DNA of 57,389 nucleotides, from NCBI GenBank assembly GCA_022564665.1, contig JADFKZ010000004.1, forward strand, positions 1-57,389, in the 5' to 3' direction. This stretch comes from Planctomycetota bacterium (lineage in GTDB: Bacteria > Planctomycetota > Phycisphaerae > Phycisphaerales > SM1A02). The position numbers and the translations under genes are program-made. Of the stretch, positions 1 through 9,516 are shown in pieces. How positions within the stretch are numbered: position 1 is the stretch's first letter; every line of letters starts with the position of its first letter. Under the pieces are notes generated by a model. The model did not search any database, had not been told where the DNA came from, and saw only the letters and a list, made by a program, of their open reading frames with translations.

Positions 1-294
1 GGAGGCGGCCCCGAGCGCGGATTCCCAGTCGCCGAAGCCCCAGTCCCAGGACGCCTTTGCCAGCGCCGGCCGATCCGTAATGAGTTCGTGCACGGCATCG
101 ATGTCGAAATGCGAATAGCGCACGACCTCCTCCACGAGCTTTGGATTCTGCCCCGGGAATCCCGGATACAGAGAGCCCGAGGTGTTGGCGCTATCGCGAT
201 TACCGCCAACAGGAGCGCCGATTCCATACGCAGCGGCAGCGAGACAACCAGTGGGAACACTCATGAGAAACACACGACGCGGAAGCCTTGACAT
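1..294 (-). CDS. Tat-exported ankyrin-repeat-like protein, 5' part only
   Basis: The reading frame begins at ATG 294 and stays open to the window edge, so only the first 98 residues are visible. The N-terminus (MSRLPRRVFLM, then a run of Ala/Gly) has a twin-arginine followed by a hydrophobic stretch, suggesting Tat export. The mature part includes HFDIDAVHELITDRPALAKA and a Trp/Gly-rich stretch around WDWGFGDWESALGAAS, resembling the start of ankyrin repeats in exported planctomycete proteins. AGGAG lies 8 nt before the ATG. Function is unknown; ankyrin repeats bind other proteins. The family call rests on one partial repeat. Confidence 0.6.
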   Translation of the reverse strand, partial: MSRLPRRVFLMSVPTGCLAAAAYGIGAPVGGNRDSANTSGSLYPGFPGQNPKLVEEVVRYSHFDIDAVHELITDRPALAKASWDWGFGDWESALGAAS

Positions 295-460
295 GCTAGT
301 TCTCCTGGATCGTCGTTCTTGTCATGAAAGAAACCCCCGGAAGAACGTGACTATTCCTTGCTGCCCACTTCTTCTTGTTCGCCGGCGGAGGCGAGGCGAC
401 GCCGCTGATCGTCTGCGAGTCGCAAGCTTCCGATACCACGCGCTCTCCGGCACCTGCGGA

Positions 461-913
461 TTACCGCTCGATGTCCAACTCCCCGATGTCCTCGTTCCAC
501 AGATCCGGGTTCTCGTCGATGAACTTCTTCATCATCCGGATGCACTCGGGGTCGTTGACGACCTCGACGTCCACGCCGCTGTCCCGCACGTACTCTTGGG
601 GTCCCTTGAAGTTCACGTTCTCGCCCACGACCACGCGCGGGATCTCATAGAGAAGGATGGCGCCGCTGCACATGTGGCATGGGCTCAGCGTGCTGTACAG
701 CGTCGCCCGCCGCAGGATCCTGGCCGGCAGGCGGCCGGCGTTCTCAAGGCAGTCCATCTCAGCGTGCAGGACCACGCTTCGCTTCTGGATGCGCCGGTTT
801 CGCCCGCGCCCGATGATCTCGCCGTCCACTACGAGCACCGACCCGATCGGGATGCCGCCCTCGGCCAGCCCCCGCCGGGCCTCGTCGATCGCCGCCTTCA
901 GGAACTCGTCCAT
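461..913 (-). CDS. Cytosine deaminase, yeast (Fcy1) type
   Basis: 150-residue zinc-dependent deaminase that would convert cytosine to uracil and ammonia for pyrimidine salvage in the cytoplasm. The zinc site is complete: HAEMDC supplies His and the proton-shuttling Glu, and LSPCHMCSG supplies the two Cys. Several stretches follow Saccharomyces Fcy1 rather than the tadA or cdd families: EGGIPIG near the N-terminus, LENAGRL, VVGENVNFKGP, and the C-terminal cap with KKFIDENPDLWNEDIGE. Length also fits Fcy1 (about 158). Bacterial CodA is an unrelated amidohydrolase, so this is a different enzyme for the same reaction. It stands alone between the ankyrin-like gene and the PD40 gene. A close alternative is a creatinine- or guanine-type deaminase, but the C-terminus argues against that. 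Confidence 0.85.
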   Translation of the reverse strand: MDEFLKAAIDEARRGLAEGGIPIGSVLVVDGEIIGRGRNRRIQKRSVVLHAEMDCLENAGRLPARILRRATLYSTLSPCHMCSGAILLYEIPRVVVGENVNFKGPQEYVRDSGVDVEVVNDPECIRMMKKFIDENPDLWNEDIGELDIER

Positions 914-1117
914 GCTCTATGACTCTCATTCTCCATTTGACCTACGCCCGGCGCCACCGCGGAGCTTTGCGACCACGAGTGTAACGCCCCCCCTGAAACC
1001 CAAGTTCCAGTCGCTTGCTTCTGACCGGAATCGACGGTGCGCGTCCGAGTCCTGGCCCAAGACAACAGCCTGGAGGACGCGACGCCGCGAGGCCGCTACG
1101 GAGCGCTCAAGACATTT
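914..1117. other. Intergenic stretch with an R1 repeat fragment
   Basis: 204 bases without a convincing gene. The only recognised element is a truncated copy of repeat family R1 on the minus strand at about 1089-1112 (its 5' half, GAGCGCTCCGTAGCGGCC), directly after the stop codon of the PD40/toroid gene. Confidence 0.6.
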
Positions 1118-4100
1118 CTAGGGCTCGCGGACGAAGCTGGGAAGATAGCGGTAGTAGACCTCGAGGGTGAGGGTGCACAAGGCCGTCTGGTAGATGCGGC
1201 CCGCGTACTGGGACCAGCGGTCCTTTGTTTGCCAGCTCCCCGCCGCCTTGCCCCGGGTGACCTGGTGAGCGAGCAGCTCCTCCTTGACCGCTTCGTTCCA
1301 CTTGGCCCACTCCGGGCCCTGGTGCTGGAAGAGCGCCATCGTCGCGTAGTACCAGTAGTAGGTGTTGGCGCCGGTGCGCCAGTTGGGCAGATGCCGGACG
1401 AGATACTCCGCGGAGCCCGCCATCCGCCGCTGCGTGCGTCTGGCCCCAAGCAGCTGCCAGACGAACATGCCCTCGGCGGTCATGGCCGGCGTGGCCGGGC
1501 GCGTGGGCTGGTAGGCGTACTGCCCGGGCCGTCCCGGCTTGCTGACCAGTCCCATCCAATGACGCGCGACGTCAAACACTCCCTTGGGAACATCGACGTT
1601 GGCGCGCTGGGCACTGACCACCGCCATCATCAGCCAGCCCAGCAGGGATGTGTCACCGTACTGCCCCGGCAGGTACCGCCAGCCACCCTGGTCCCGGTTG
1701 CGGGCCGCGTAGATGAACTCGACGCCTTTCTTGACCGGGCCCAAGAGTCTCTGGTCGCCCGTCAACCCGTAGGCTTCCGCCAGGGCCATGACGGCAATCG
1801 CGTGGCTGTACATCGACTCCTGGTCACCAAGGAGCCCGCCACGGCGCTTCTGCCTGCTCAGCAGCCAGTCCAGGCCCCGACCGACCACGTCCCGATAGGG
1901 ACCGTCGTCAAGATGGGTGTGATCGGTGCCGAGAAAGCACAGGAGAGCGAGCCCCGTCAAGGCGATGTCCGACGTCGCCTGCTGCACACCGCCGCACTCC
2001 CCGCAACTGGAATCGAAGTATGTCCCGTCCCAACGGCCATCGGCGCTTTGGTGACGGGCCAGCCAGTCCAGCGCCAGGGCGACGGCCTGCTCCGTCTCCC
2101 GGCTTCCGCCCATCGTCTGGAGGATCTCCTTGCGCTTCTCCGGCGCACGCTGCACGTAGGGATTCGGTACCGTTCGTGAGGGCAGTTGAAGATCCAGGTC
2201 CAGATCCGCCAGCGGTGTGCTGGACGACGCATCAGCGAGGGCAAGACGACCGGCGAGCGATTCATCGACGTGCATCTCCGCGGGCATGTAGATGATCTGG
2301 ATCGCTTCAGGCGGCAACGCGGGCTCTTGGGGCCCGGGGCGATTCAGAGGCCGCCGCTTTGGCTCCGGGACGTCGCTCGCCCAACCGGCGCGATGCGACC
2401 TCAGGGCAACGTCACCGAGATCTTCGGCGATCTCGCCGACGTCCGTTGCGACCACCTCGACCGGCACCGGTAGATCCAGGTGCAGACGACCGGCCTCGAC
2501 CATGATCACTATGACCGGGACCGGGACCTCGGACACCGTGACCTGGCGGGGCAACAGAAGCACAAGGCTCACCGCAGACGGATCGCGGTCTGCCTCATCG
2601 GGACCCAGCCGCATGGTTCGCGCTGGAGCAGCCGCCTTGGTGACGACCTCGGCGGGTGCCACCGGTGAAGCATGCCCCAGCAGTCCCCGGGGCACCTGGA
2701 CGCGATCAGAGCGACGCACCTCCGGCAGCGGAGCCAACACAACCACGGGCGGCCCACCGAAGCTCTCCAGAGACCTGGGCCGGAGGTCGCTCGCCGGCGG
2801 CGACGGCGGCGCCTCGGCAACAGCACGCTCGGCCATCGTCTGCTGGGGGCGTTGCGAGACTGCGACCACCGGCGGCAGCAGAAGCGGGGGGCCGGCATCG
2901 AGCTGTGGATCGGGCACGCTCAGGTCCATCGCCCTCGCCGCCCTGGCGGGTTGCGGCCGAATGACCCCGGCCCAGCCACGGCTCGCAAAGCCGGTGCGGT
3001 GGTACTCAGGAAGCTCAGGGAGCGCAAGATCGCCGGCCCCGGTAAGCCCCTCCGAGGCAGGTGACCGGCTGTCCAGAAGAAGCGGAGGCGGCGTGATCAA
3101 GTACGCCTCCGCAATTGTGCGGTGAGCCATCGTCTCCTGGGCCCGATCAGACTGAACCTCGCCGGGAGCCACGCGGAGGAGCGTCTCGTGGAGCACCGGT
3201 CCCGGCGGTGTCGCGACGAACTCCGCAAGCGTCTCGGATCTGATGGGTCCTTGAACTTCCAACGCAGCCGAGGGCTCGGTCCGTGGGCGGGGGTTGGTCT
3301 GCAGCGGAATATCGACCGTGACATCTGGCGGCGGCTTGAGCGTCTCGATCGCCGTCGCCAAGAGCGTGACCTCAGCAGGTGCCTCCCGGGGCCGGATGGC
3401 TCGGGCGGGCTCTTGCTGGGCGGCGAGCGCGGTGCGCCTGACCGCGATTTCGGCGGCCGGCTCCGGCGTGTCAAGCTCCGGTCGAAATCTGATCTGCGAG
3501 GAGGCCGGTGCCACCTCGGTGACGTCGATGGTCGTCAGCTGTCCGCGGATCTGCCGGATGAGCGCGGTGTCGGCAGCCGGCGAGACCAGGGCAACCTGCA
3601 TGGCGCCGCCGGGGCGGATCCACGACGCCGTCGACGCCGTGACCGCCCAGAAGGCGAACCCCACGAGCAGAAGCAGGTGGACCGCAAGCGAGACAATCAT
3701 GCAATTGACCAGCAGGCTGAGCCGGCGATATTCCAGACGCTCGAGCCACTTCAATAGAAAATAAAGGAGCAGGATCGACGCCAGCAGCCCGACCACGTAG
3801 GGCCAGAGCCGCGCCCACAGCGCGGCGAGCTCGACGGACGCCCGATACGTCTGCGTCTGTCGAAAGACCTCGCGCGACGTCATGTAGTAGATGTCATACC
3901 CGCCGGTTCCGGCCCCATCGACGCCGACCGCGGCGCGATTGGAGGAAAGGTGCACACCGAACCCGCCCAGGCTGACGGCGGGATCAAGCTCGTTGCCGGG
4001 CGTGTTCACCGCCAGACCGAGGCTCGAAGGCTCGGCGCCGGCCAGGAGTCGCGATCGGTAGAGGTCGAAACCCCCCGCCCCCCCGGGGCGGTCGGAGCTG

Positions 4101-4879
4101 AAGTAGATGAAGTCCCCCACGGGGCTGACCGCGGGCCCGATCTCGTTGTGCGGTCCGTTGAGGCCCGGGACCAGCTCGGCGCGCCGGTCACGGTCGCCGC
4201 CGACCGCGACCATATAGATGTCGTAGTCACGTTTGGCAAGGTCGTCAGCCACCGCTGACGACCAGGCATCGGCGGCTGGTCGATCGGTGTCATCGGGGCC
4301 CGGCCGGTTGGAAGCGAAGTAGAGTGTCGAGCCGTCCGGGGAGAGGCTGGGGCCGTGGTCGTTGTAGCGGCTGTTGACCGCGGGGCCGAGGTTGACCGGC
4401 GCCTCCCACCCACGCGGACCGCGGCGCGCCACCCACAGATCGTACTGACCGACACCGCCCGCCCGGTTGCTGCAGAAGTAGAGCGCCTGGCCGTCCGGCG
4501 ACGGCTGCGGCCCAAGCTCATCCGCCTCGGTGTTGATCGGGGCAAGCGGCCGCGGCTCGCTGAAACCACTTGCTTGCCTGGTCGCGTAGTAGATGTCGGC
4601 GTTGTGGCCGGCCTTCCCGCGGACGAAAAAGAGCACGGCGCCATCCGGAGCAAGGGCGGGCTCGTACTCGTCCCCGTCTGTGTTGATGCCGGCGGGCAAT
4701 TTGACCGGCCTCCGCCACAGCACATCGCGCGGCGATGTCTCAGCAACCGGTCGGCGAATGGTGTCGTTATCGGTGAGGACGGTGGTGGTACGGGGCCGCA
4801 GATACCAGATGAGCCCCCCGGCGCCGGCCAGAATGGCCACGGCGAGAGAAATGGTCAGCCATCGGTCGGGACGGGACAT
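1118..4879 (-). CDS. PD40 beta-propeller / prenyltransferase-like alpha-toroid fusion, membrane anchored
   Basis: 1253 residues and the last gene of the TPR-exbB-exbD run. A transmembrane anchor lies near residues 8-27. It is followed by five PD40 (TolB-like) blades to about residue 335, with repeats such as SPDGQALYFCSNR and SPDGSTLYFASNR. Two more membrane helices lie near 357-375 and 391-412, joined by an Arg/Lys-rich loop. A Pro-rich linker of about 500 residues leads to a C-terminal domain (about 923-1250) with squalene-cyclase/prenyltransferase repeats, for example ALDWLARHQSADGRWDG and DQGGWRYLPGQYGDTSLLGW. The positive-inside rule places both propeller and toroid in the periplasm. The DxDD motif of squalene cyclases was not seen, so the toroid may bind a ligand or protein rather than catalyse. 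By context it is probably the effector or outer partner of the ExbBD motor. Confidence 0.8.
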   Translation of the reverse strand: MSRPDRWLTISLAVAILAGAGGLIWYLRPRTTTVLTDNDTIRRPVAETSPRDVLWRRPVKLPAGINTDGDEYEPALAPDGAVLFFVRGKAGHNADIYYATRQASGFSEPRPLAPINTEADELGPQPSPDGQALYFCSNRAGGVGQYDLWVARRGPRGWEAPVNLGPAVNSRYNDHGPSLSPDGSTLYFASNRPGPDDTDRPAADAWSSAVADDLAKRDYDIYMVAVGGDRDRRAELVPGLNGPHNEIGPAVSPVGDFIYFSSDRPGGAGGFDLYRSRLLAGAEPSSLGLAVNTPGNELDPAVSLGGFGVHLSSNRAAVGVDGAGTGGYDIYYMTSREVFRQTQTYRASVELAALWARLWPYVVGLLASILLLYFLLKWLERLEYRRLSLLVNCMIVSLAVHLLLLVGFAFWAVTASTASWIRPGGAMQVALVSPAADTALIRQIRGQLTTIDVTEVAPASSQIRFRPELDTPEPAAEIAVRRTALAAQQEPARAIRPREAPAEVTLLATAIETLKPPPDVTVDIPLQTNPRPRTEPSAALEVQGPIRSETLAEFVATPPGPVLHETLLRVAPGEVQSDRAQETMAHRTIAEAYLITPPPLLLDSRSPASEGLTGAGDLALPELPEYHRTGFASRGWAGVIRPQPARAARAMDLSVPDPQLDAGPPLLLPPVVAVSQRPQQTMAERAVAEAPPSPPASDLRPRSLESFGGPPVVVLAPLPEVRRSDRVQVPRGLLGHASPVAPAEVVTKAAAPARTMRLGPDEADRDPSAVSLVLLLPRQVTVSEVPVPVIVIMVEAGRLHLDLPVPVEVVATDVGEIAEDLGDVALRSHRAGWASDVPEPKRRPLNRPGPQEPALPPEAIQIIYMPAEMHVDESLAGRLALADASSSTPLADLDLDLQLPSRTVPNPYVQRAPEKRKEILQTMGGSRETEQAVALALDWLARHQSADGRWDGTYFDSSCGECGGVQQATSDIALTGLALLCFLGTDHTHLDDGPYRDVVGRGLDWLLSRQKRRGGLLGDQESMYSHAIAVMALAEAYGLTGDQRLLGPVKKGVEFIYAARNRDQGGWRYLPGQYGDTSLLGWLMMAVVSAQRANVDVPKGVFDVARHWMGLVSKPGRPGQYAYQPTRPATPAMTAEGMFVWQLLGARRTQRRMAGSAEYLVRHLPNWRTGANTYYWYYATMALFQHQGPEWAKWNEAVKEELLAHQVTRGKAAGSWQTKDRWSQYAGRIYQTALCTLTLEVYYRYLPSFVREP

Positions 4880-4924
4880 CGAAAGGGACGGGTTCTTGTG
4901 TCGGAGGTTCTTCGGAACTGACAG

Positions 4925-5344
4925 CTACGAACCACCTCCGACCGGAACGGTGTCGAGAAAGGGCGTCTGTATTCCGTTTGCCTTGCACAGATCAAGCACA
5001 AGGGCGATGTTGGCGTAGGCGGTCCGGCGATCCCCGCGAACCGTGACCTTCTGCTGGGAGTTGTCTGCCACCGCCCGGCTGATCAAGACACCGAGATCCC
5101 CCGCGTCGATCCTGGAGCCGCTGACAAAGATCTGCCCTTGATCATCGACGTTTATGATGATCTCGCGGAGCACCGTGCTGATCGGCCCGGCGCTGCTCGC
5201 CTCGGGAAGGGCGATCTGCATCTCGCGCTCCGTCTGGTGGAATGTGGTGGCCACCAGAAAGAAGACCAACAGCAGGAACACCATATCGATGATCGGCGTC
5301 AGCTCGATCGAAACGCTGCCGATGGTTCCGCTGGGTCTGATCAT
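4925..5344 (-). CDS. exbD: ExbD/TolR-type biopolymer transport protein
   Basis: Stator partner that couples proton flow through the ExbB/TolQ channel to a periplasmic arm. One membrane helix near the N-terminus carries the essential Asp in ELTPIIDMVFLLLVFFLVA, followed by a periplasmic domain of about 95 residues with REIIINVDDQGQIFV and KVTVRGDRRTAY. I chose ATG 5344 because AGGGA lies 9 nt upstream. An in-frame TTG at 5383, three bases after the exbB stop, would add 13 residues and cannot be excluded. The gene sits 45 bp before the PD40/toroid gene and is co-directional with it. Confidence 0.9.
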   Translation of the reverse strand: MIRPSGTIGSVSIELTPIIDMVFLLLVFFLVATTFHQTEREMQIALPEASSAGPISTVLREIIINVDDQGQIFVSGSRIDAGDLGVLISRAVADNSQQKVTVRGDRRTAYANIALVLDLCKANGIQTPFLDTVPVGGGS

Positions 5345-5386
5345 TGAACCGCTTCCCTGTGACCCCGGGATGGGAAGACCCAAGAC

Positions 5387-6163
5387 CTAGGCACTCTCGA
5401 CGCTGGAGACGGCCAGCTCCCCGTCGCCCTTGGCTGCCGGCGCTGACGGGCCGGACTCGGGCTCTGGCTCCACGAATTCCTCGATGAAGTCCACGGTCAG
5501 GCGGTCGATGTCCATCACCAGCCTGTCAATCTTGGCGGAGATCACGTGGAAGCAGATGAGCACCGGGATGGCGACCAGCAGCCCCGCTGCGGTCGTGATC
5601 ATCGCTTCATAGATTCCCCCCGCAAGCAACTCAGTCTTGCCCAGGGCGTCGGCAGAGGTAGCCACCGTCTGGAACGCCTTGATCATGCCGAAGATCGTGC
5701 CCAGGAGACCCATCAGAGGGGTGACCGAGGCGATCACGGACAGGGCGCGGAGGAACTTCCGCAGCTTCAGCGCCTCGCGCTCGCCCGCCTCCTGGATCCG
5801 ACGCTCGACGATCTCAGTCGAGTGACCGAGCTTCTTGATTCCCGCGGCAAAGACGTTGGCCACCGGGCTGCCGCTCTCGCGGCAATAGTCGATCGCCGCC
5901 TGCTTGTCACCGGGTTTCGCGTTCAGAACCTCTTTCAGACCCTCGACGAAGCCACGGGGCATCACCTTGTTCTGCCGCAGGCTTATCAGCCGCTCCACGA
6001 TCACCGTCAGGGCAACGACGGAGCACAATCCGATGGGAATCATCATCAGCCCGCCCTTGCGGACGAAATCCCAAACGGACTGAACTTCCAGCGACGCGGC
6101 GGATTCCCCGAGACCGGCAGCGGCGCCGGGGGCCTGGGCGAGAATGCATATGAGCTCGTTCAC
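5387..6163 (-). CDS. exbB: MotA/TolQ/ExbB proton channel protein
   Basis: 258 residues with the three-helix layout of the family. TM1 is near 38-58 (GLMMIPIGLCSVVALTVIVE). A cytoplasmic loop with the REALKLRKFLRALSVIA segment follows, then TM2 (TPLMGLLGTIFGMIKAF) and TM3 (MITTAAGLLVAIPVLICF). The start codon is GTG. It is preceded by three near-copies of a TGACGGAGT unit (6164-6200), so several GGAG ribosome sites are stacked there. It forms the proton-conducting stator with ExbD and lies 43 bp after the TPR gene. It powers TonB- or Tol-like periplasmic work; no TonB protein was recognised in this operon. Confidence 0.92.
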   Translation of the reverse strand: MNELICILAQAPGAAAGLGESAASLEVQSVWDFVRKGGLMMIPIGLCSVVALTVIVERLISLRQNKVMPRGFVEGLKEVLNAKPGDKQAAIDYCRESGSPVANVFAAGIKKLGHSTEIVERRIQEAGEREALKLRKFLRALSVIASVTPLMGLLGTIFGMIKAFQTVATSADALGKTELLAGGIYEAMITTAAGLLVAIPVLICFHVISAKIDRLVMDIDRLTVDFIEEFVEPEPESGPSAPAAKGDGELAVSSVESA

Positions 6164-6206
6164 TGATCCGTTACTCCGTCACTCCGCAACTCCGTCACTT
6201 CTTGCC

Positions 6207-9200
6207 TCACTGTCCCGGCAGCCCCGTCGCCTGGAGCATTTGGAGCCGCCCGGTCGCGAGCGCGGCCCACTTGGATTCGGCATGCCCGGCGGTGACGTCC
6301 TCGAAGAGCTTGCGGGCACGAACCGGGTTTCCCATCTCCTGGAAGCAGCGACCGGCCTCGTAGAGCGCCGCGGCCGACCACTGCGGGTAGGCATAGAGAA
6401 TGTCGACCCGCAACAGCTCGCGGACGGCTTCCTCGAGACGCTTGAGGGCAAAGAGGCACTCGCCGATCTGGAACTGGGCCCGGGCCGCGGTGGGCCCCTC
6501 GTGGCGATTGACGACCTCGCGATAGGCCTCGATCGCCGGCTCATATCGTCCCTGGTTCTCCCGCGCAAAACCGATCCCGAACTGCGCCTGGAACCACTGC
6601 GGCGAGTTGGGGACCCGGCCGAGATAGTCGCCGAAGATCTGCTCGCTCTGCTGCCAATGCTGCATGAGAGCCATGCACTCACCCAGCCGAAGCAGGCTCG
6701 CGCCGTACGCCTGGTTGGAGTCGAATCGCTCAACCACACGCTGCAGGTGTTCCGCAGCGCGCTTGTGGCGGCCCAGCTTGAAGAGGGACTCGCCGCAGAG
6801 CAAGCTCGCCGAGGCGACGAGATCGCTGTCGGGGTTGTTGGCGAGAAACTCCTCGAGCAGCGCCGCCGCCTGCTCGTGGTTTTCCAGGTGAAACTCGCAC
6901 AGCCCCAGCTGGTACGTGCAGTGCTCGCCGAGTTCCGCCGGCACGTCGTCGAGGCCGGCCAGAATCCCCCGGAGCCGGCGGAGCCCGCCCGCCGCTTCCT
7001 CATACCGCTCGGCTTCGACCCCAAGCTCGGCAAGCTCCAGCATCGCCCGATGGTGCAGACCGTCGTCACCGGGCTCATTCAGAATCGCCCGGTAGGCCTC
7101 GGCCGCCTCATCGGCCTGCTCCAGCCCGCGGTGGCACCACGCCTTCTCGTAGAAGAGCGATGCGCGGAGCGTCGTATCAAGGTCGGCCCCGTAGATGTCC
7201 TGCACCCGATTGATCTGGGCCAACGCCTCGGCGTCGCCACCCTGCCTGGCACCGGCGATCGCGGCCAGCGCCGATGCCTGGCCGATTCTGTGGTCTGAGG
7301 GGTAGACATTGATCAGACGCTCGAGTACGACGCCGGCGTCGCCAAACGCCTGGTCGGACATCAGCGCCTGACCCTGCTGAAAGAGCGCTTCGGCCGTTGC
7401 CTCGGGCCCCAGGACACCTGGAAACTCCTCCGAGGCGCGACCAAAGAACGCGGCCCCCTGACGATAGTCCCGTCGCCTGACGGCAAGCGCCCCACGATGG
7501 TTCAGCGCGTGGGGGGCAAATCGCGACGCCGGCCCTTCGGCCAGCAACTGGGCAAATGACGCGTCGGCCTCTTCCAGCCGGTCCAACGTAACCAGCGATT
7601 GGCCACGCTCGAAGATCGCCTGGAGCCGGTGGGGGCTTTCCGGGAACCGCTCGATCAGCTCCTCGTAGGCCACGAGCCCCCCCTCGACGCCACCCTGCCG
7701 CTGCCGGGCAAGCCCGAGCTTCAAGAGAGCGTCGTCCGCAAGCGGCTGGTCGGCGCCCAAGGCAAGGTAGTCGGTGAGGTAGTTCTCGGCCTCGGCCCAC
7801 CCCCCGCGTTGGAAGTGGCCGTCTCCCAGGGCGAGCAGGGCCATGCGGAACGCCCCCCTGGTGCGCCGCCCCCGGGCCACGATCGCCAAGAGCTTCTCGG
7901 CCTCCTCGTACTCCTGGAGATGGTAGTGGGCCATTCCCAGACGAAAGCGAGCCTGCTCCGCCTGCTCGTGGTCGGGATAGACATCCAGAACCTCCCGGAA
8001 TGCGGGCGCCGCCTTCGCGTACTTCCTCATGAGAAAGAGGTTCTCAGCCGCCAGGAACGCGATAGCCGGGGAAAGCGCATGGCCCAGATACCGCCGGTTG
8101 AAGTCGCGGCACAGGACCAGGCTCACCTCGTAGAGCCGCTGCTGATGACGGACCGCCGCCATCAGGTTCAACGCGTCAGCGTCCAGCGGGTGCTCGGGGA
8201 AATCCCGGCGGAGCTCCACCAGAACATTCAGCGCCCGCTCAGGCTCATCCGCTCGTACCAGTGCCACGGCACGGTCGTAGGTCATCTGCGGCGCCAGCTC
8301 GCTGTCGGGAAAACGGCGCATCCCCTCCGCCAGCCGCCGCGCTGCGCCGGCGGCGTCGCCCTGTCTCAGCGCGCACTTGGCCATCCAGTAGAGGGCGTCA
8401 TCGCGATGGTCCCCGGCAACCGTCGAGATTGCCGAAAAGAGGTCAAGCGCACGCTCGTAGTCCTTCTGGTCGAAGTACACCCGTCCTCGCAGAAGCCTTG
8501 CTGCGGGGACCAGCCGGTCCTTGGGGTACCGCCGCAGGAACCGGTCGATGAGCTGGCCGGCATTCTCGATATGGCTCTGGCGGTACAGAAGGTGCGCCAG
8601 GCCGTACATCGCCTCGGGGACATATTCGTCGCGATCGCGTTTGATCACGAGGCGGTAGTGGCCCTCGGCCTCCCGGGCCGCGTCTGAGCGGTGCAGTGAC
8701 TTGGCCTGGAGCAAGAGAACCTGGTCGGCGTACTTGCTTTGGGGATACCGCTGCGACATCTCCGCAAAACGAGTGGCGGCATCGGCGTAATGGCCGCGGG
8801 CCATCTCCGAAAGACCCCACACCAGCTCCGCCCGCTCGCGAAGCGGGCTCCCGGGCCATTGCTCGACGAGCAGCCGGGCCGGTGCCTCAACCGCCTCGTA
8901 CTGTCGGTCCTTGTACAGCGCCTCGGCCTCAAGCGCCGCCGCGTCATCAGCGAGATCGTGCCCGGAGTGTTTTCTCAGGACATCGTCGAAACACGCAGCC
9001 GCCTGGTCGGGTCTGCCCAAGGCCAGGTGGCACTGGCCAAGGATCATCAGGCCCTCGGCGGCGTACTCGAAGTCTAAGAGCCCGCGAAGCTGGTTCAGCT
9101 CGGTGATGGACTGCTGGTGCCGACCCAGCCGGTACAGGCATACGGCCAGCCCGTAGCGTGCCACGGGCGCCCGGTCGTGGTCGGCGTGACCGGCGAGGAA

Positions 9201-9392
9201 CTGGCGGTACTCCGTGGCGGCAAGATCGTACATCTCCCGATTCAAAAGGCCGTTGCCGCTGAAATAGTGGCGGAGCAACACCGCCTCGGTCTCGCCGTCC
9301 TGCGCCACGGCGGGCGACGCGAGCACGATCGCCATCAGGACGCAGGCGGCCCGGCACAGGGGAGCGTGGGTCGGCGAAGGCGAGATATCCAT
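6207..9392 (-). CDS. Large exported TPR-repeat protein
   Basis: About 1061 residues, almost entirely tetratricopeptide repeats after a cleavable signal peptide (hydrophobic LMAIVLASPAVA followed by QDGE). At least fifteen helical pairs can be picked out, with signatures such as YGLAVCLYRLGRH, YGLAHLLYRQSHI and FRLGMAHYHLQEYEEA. I chose ATG 9392 because GGAG lies 9 nt upstream; an in-frame TTG at 9407 would add five residues. It is the first gene of the set TPR-exbB-exbD-PD40/toroid and probably forms the periplasmic scaffold of that machine. This gene order is typical of planctomycetes. Its partner proteins are not known from sequence. Confidence 0.85.
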   Translation of the reverse strand: MDISPSPTHAPLCRAACVLMAIVLASPAVAQDGETEAVLLRHYFSGNGLLNREMYDLAATEYRQFLAGHADHDRAPVARYGLAVCLYRLGRHQQSITELNQLRGLLDFEYAAEGLMILGQCHLALGRPDQAAACFDDVLRKHSGHDLADDAAALEAEALYKDRQYEAVEAPARLLVEQWPGSPLRERAELVWGLSEMARGHYADAATRFAEMSQRYPQSKYADQVLLLQAKSLHRSDAAREAEGHYRLVIKRDRDEYVPEAMYGLAHLLYRQSHIENAGQLIDRFLRRYPKDRLVPAARLLRGRVYFDQKDYERALDLFSAISTVAGDHRDDALYWMAKCALRQGDAAGAARRLAEGMRRFPDSELAPQMTYDRAVALVRADEPERALNVLVELRRDFPEHPLDADALNLMAAVRHQQRLYEVSLVLCRDFNRRYLGHALSPAIAFLAAENLFLMRKYAKAAPAFREVLDVYPDHEQAEQARFRLGMAHYHLQEYEEAEKLLAIVARGRRTRGAFRMALLALGDGHFQRGGWAEAENYLTDYLALGADQPLADDALLKLGLARQRQGGVEGGLVAYEELIERFPESPHRLQAIFERGQSLVTLDRLEEADASFAQLLAEGPASRFAPHALNHRGALAVRRRDYRQGAAFFGRASEEFPGVLGPEATAEALFQQGQALMSDQAFGDAGVVLERLINVYPSDHRIGQASALAAIAGARQGGDAEALAQINRVQDIYGADLDTTLRASLFYEKAWCHRGLEQADEAAEAYRAILNEPGDDGLHHRAMLELAELGVEAERYEEAAGGLRRLRGILAGLDDVPAELGEHCTYQLGLCEFHLENHEQAAALLEEFLANNPDSDLVASASLLCGESLFKLGRHKRAAEHLQRVVERFDSNQAYGASLLRLGECMALMQHWQQSEQIFGDYLGRVPNSPQWFQAQFGIGFARENQGRYEPAIEAYREVVNRHEGPTAARAQFQIGECLFALKRLEEAVRELLRVDILYAYPQWSAAALYEAGRCFQEMGNPVRARKLFEDVTAGHAESKWAALATGRLQMLQATGLPGQ

Positions 9393-9516
9393 ATCTCTGA
9401 TCTCCAAGAGGGCGCGTACTGCACACAGCCACCGGCGCGGTCCGCACCGGCAAGACTACCACCTCATCCCCCGGCCCACCTCACCATGGCCCGCGAGACC
9501 GGGCCCAGCGCGATAT

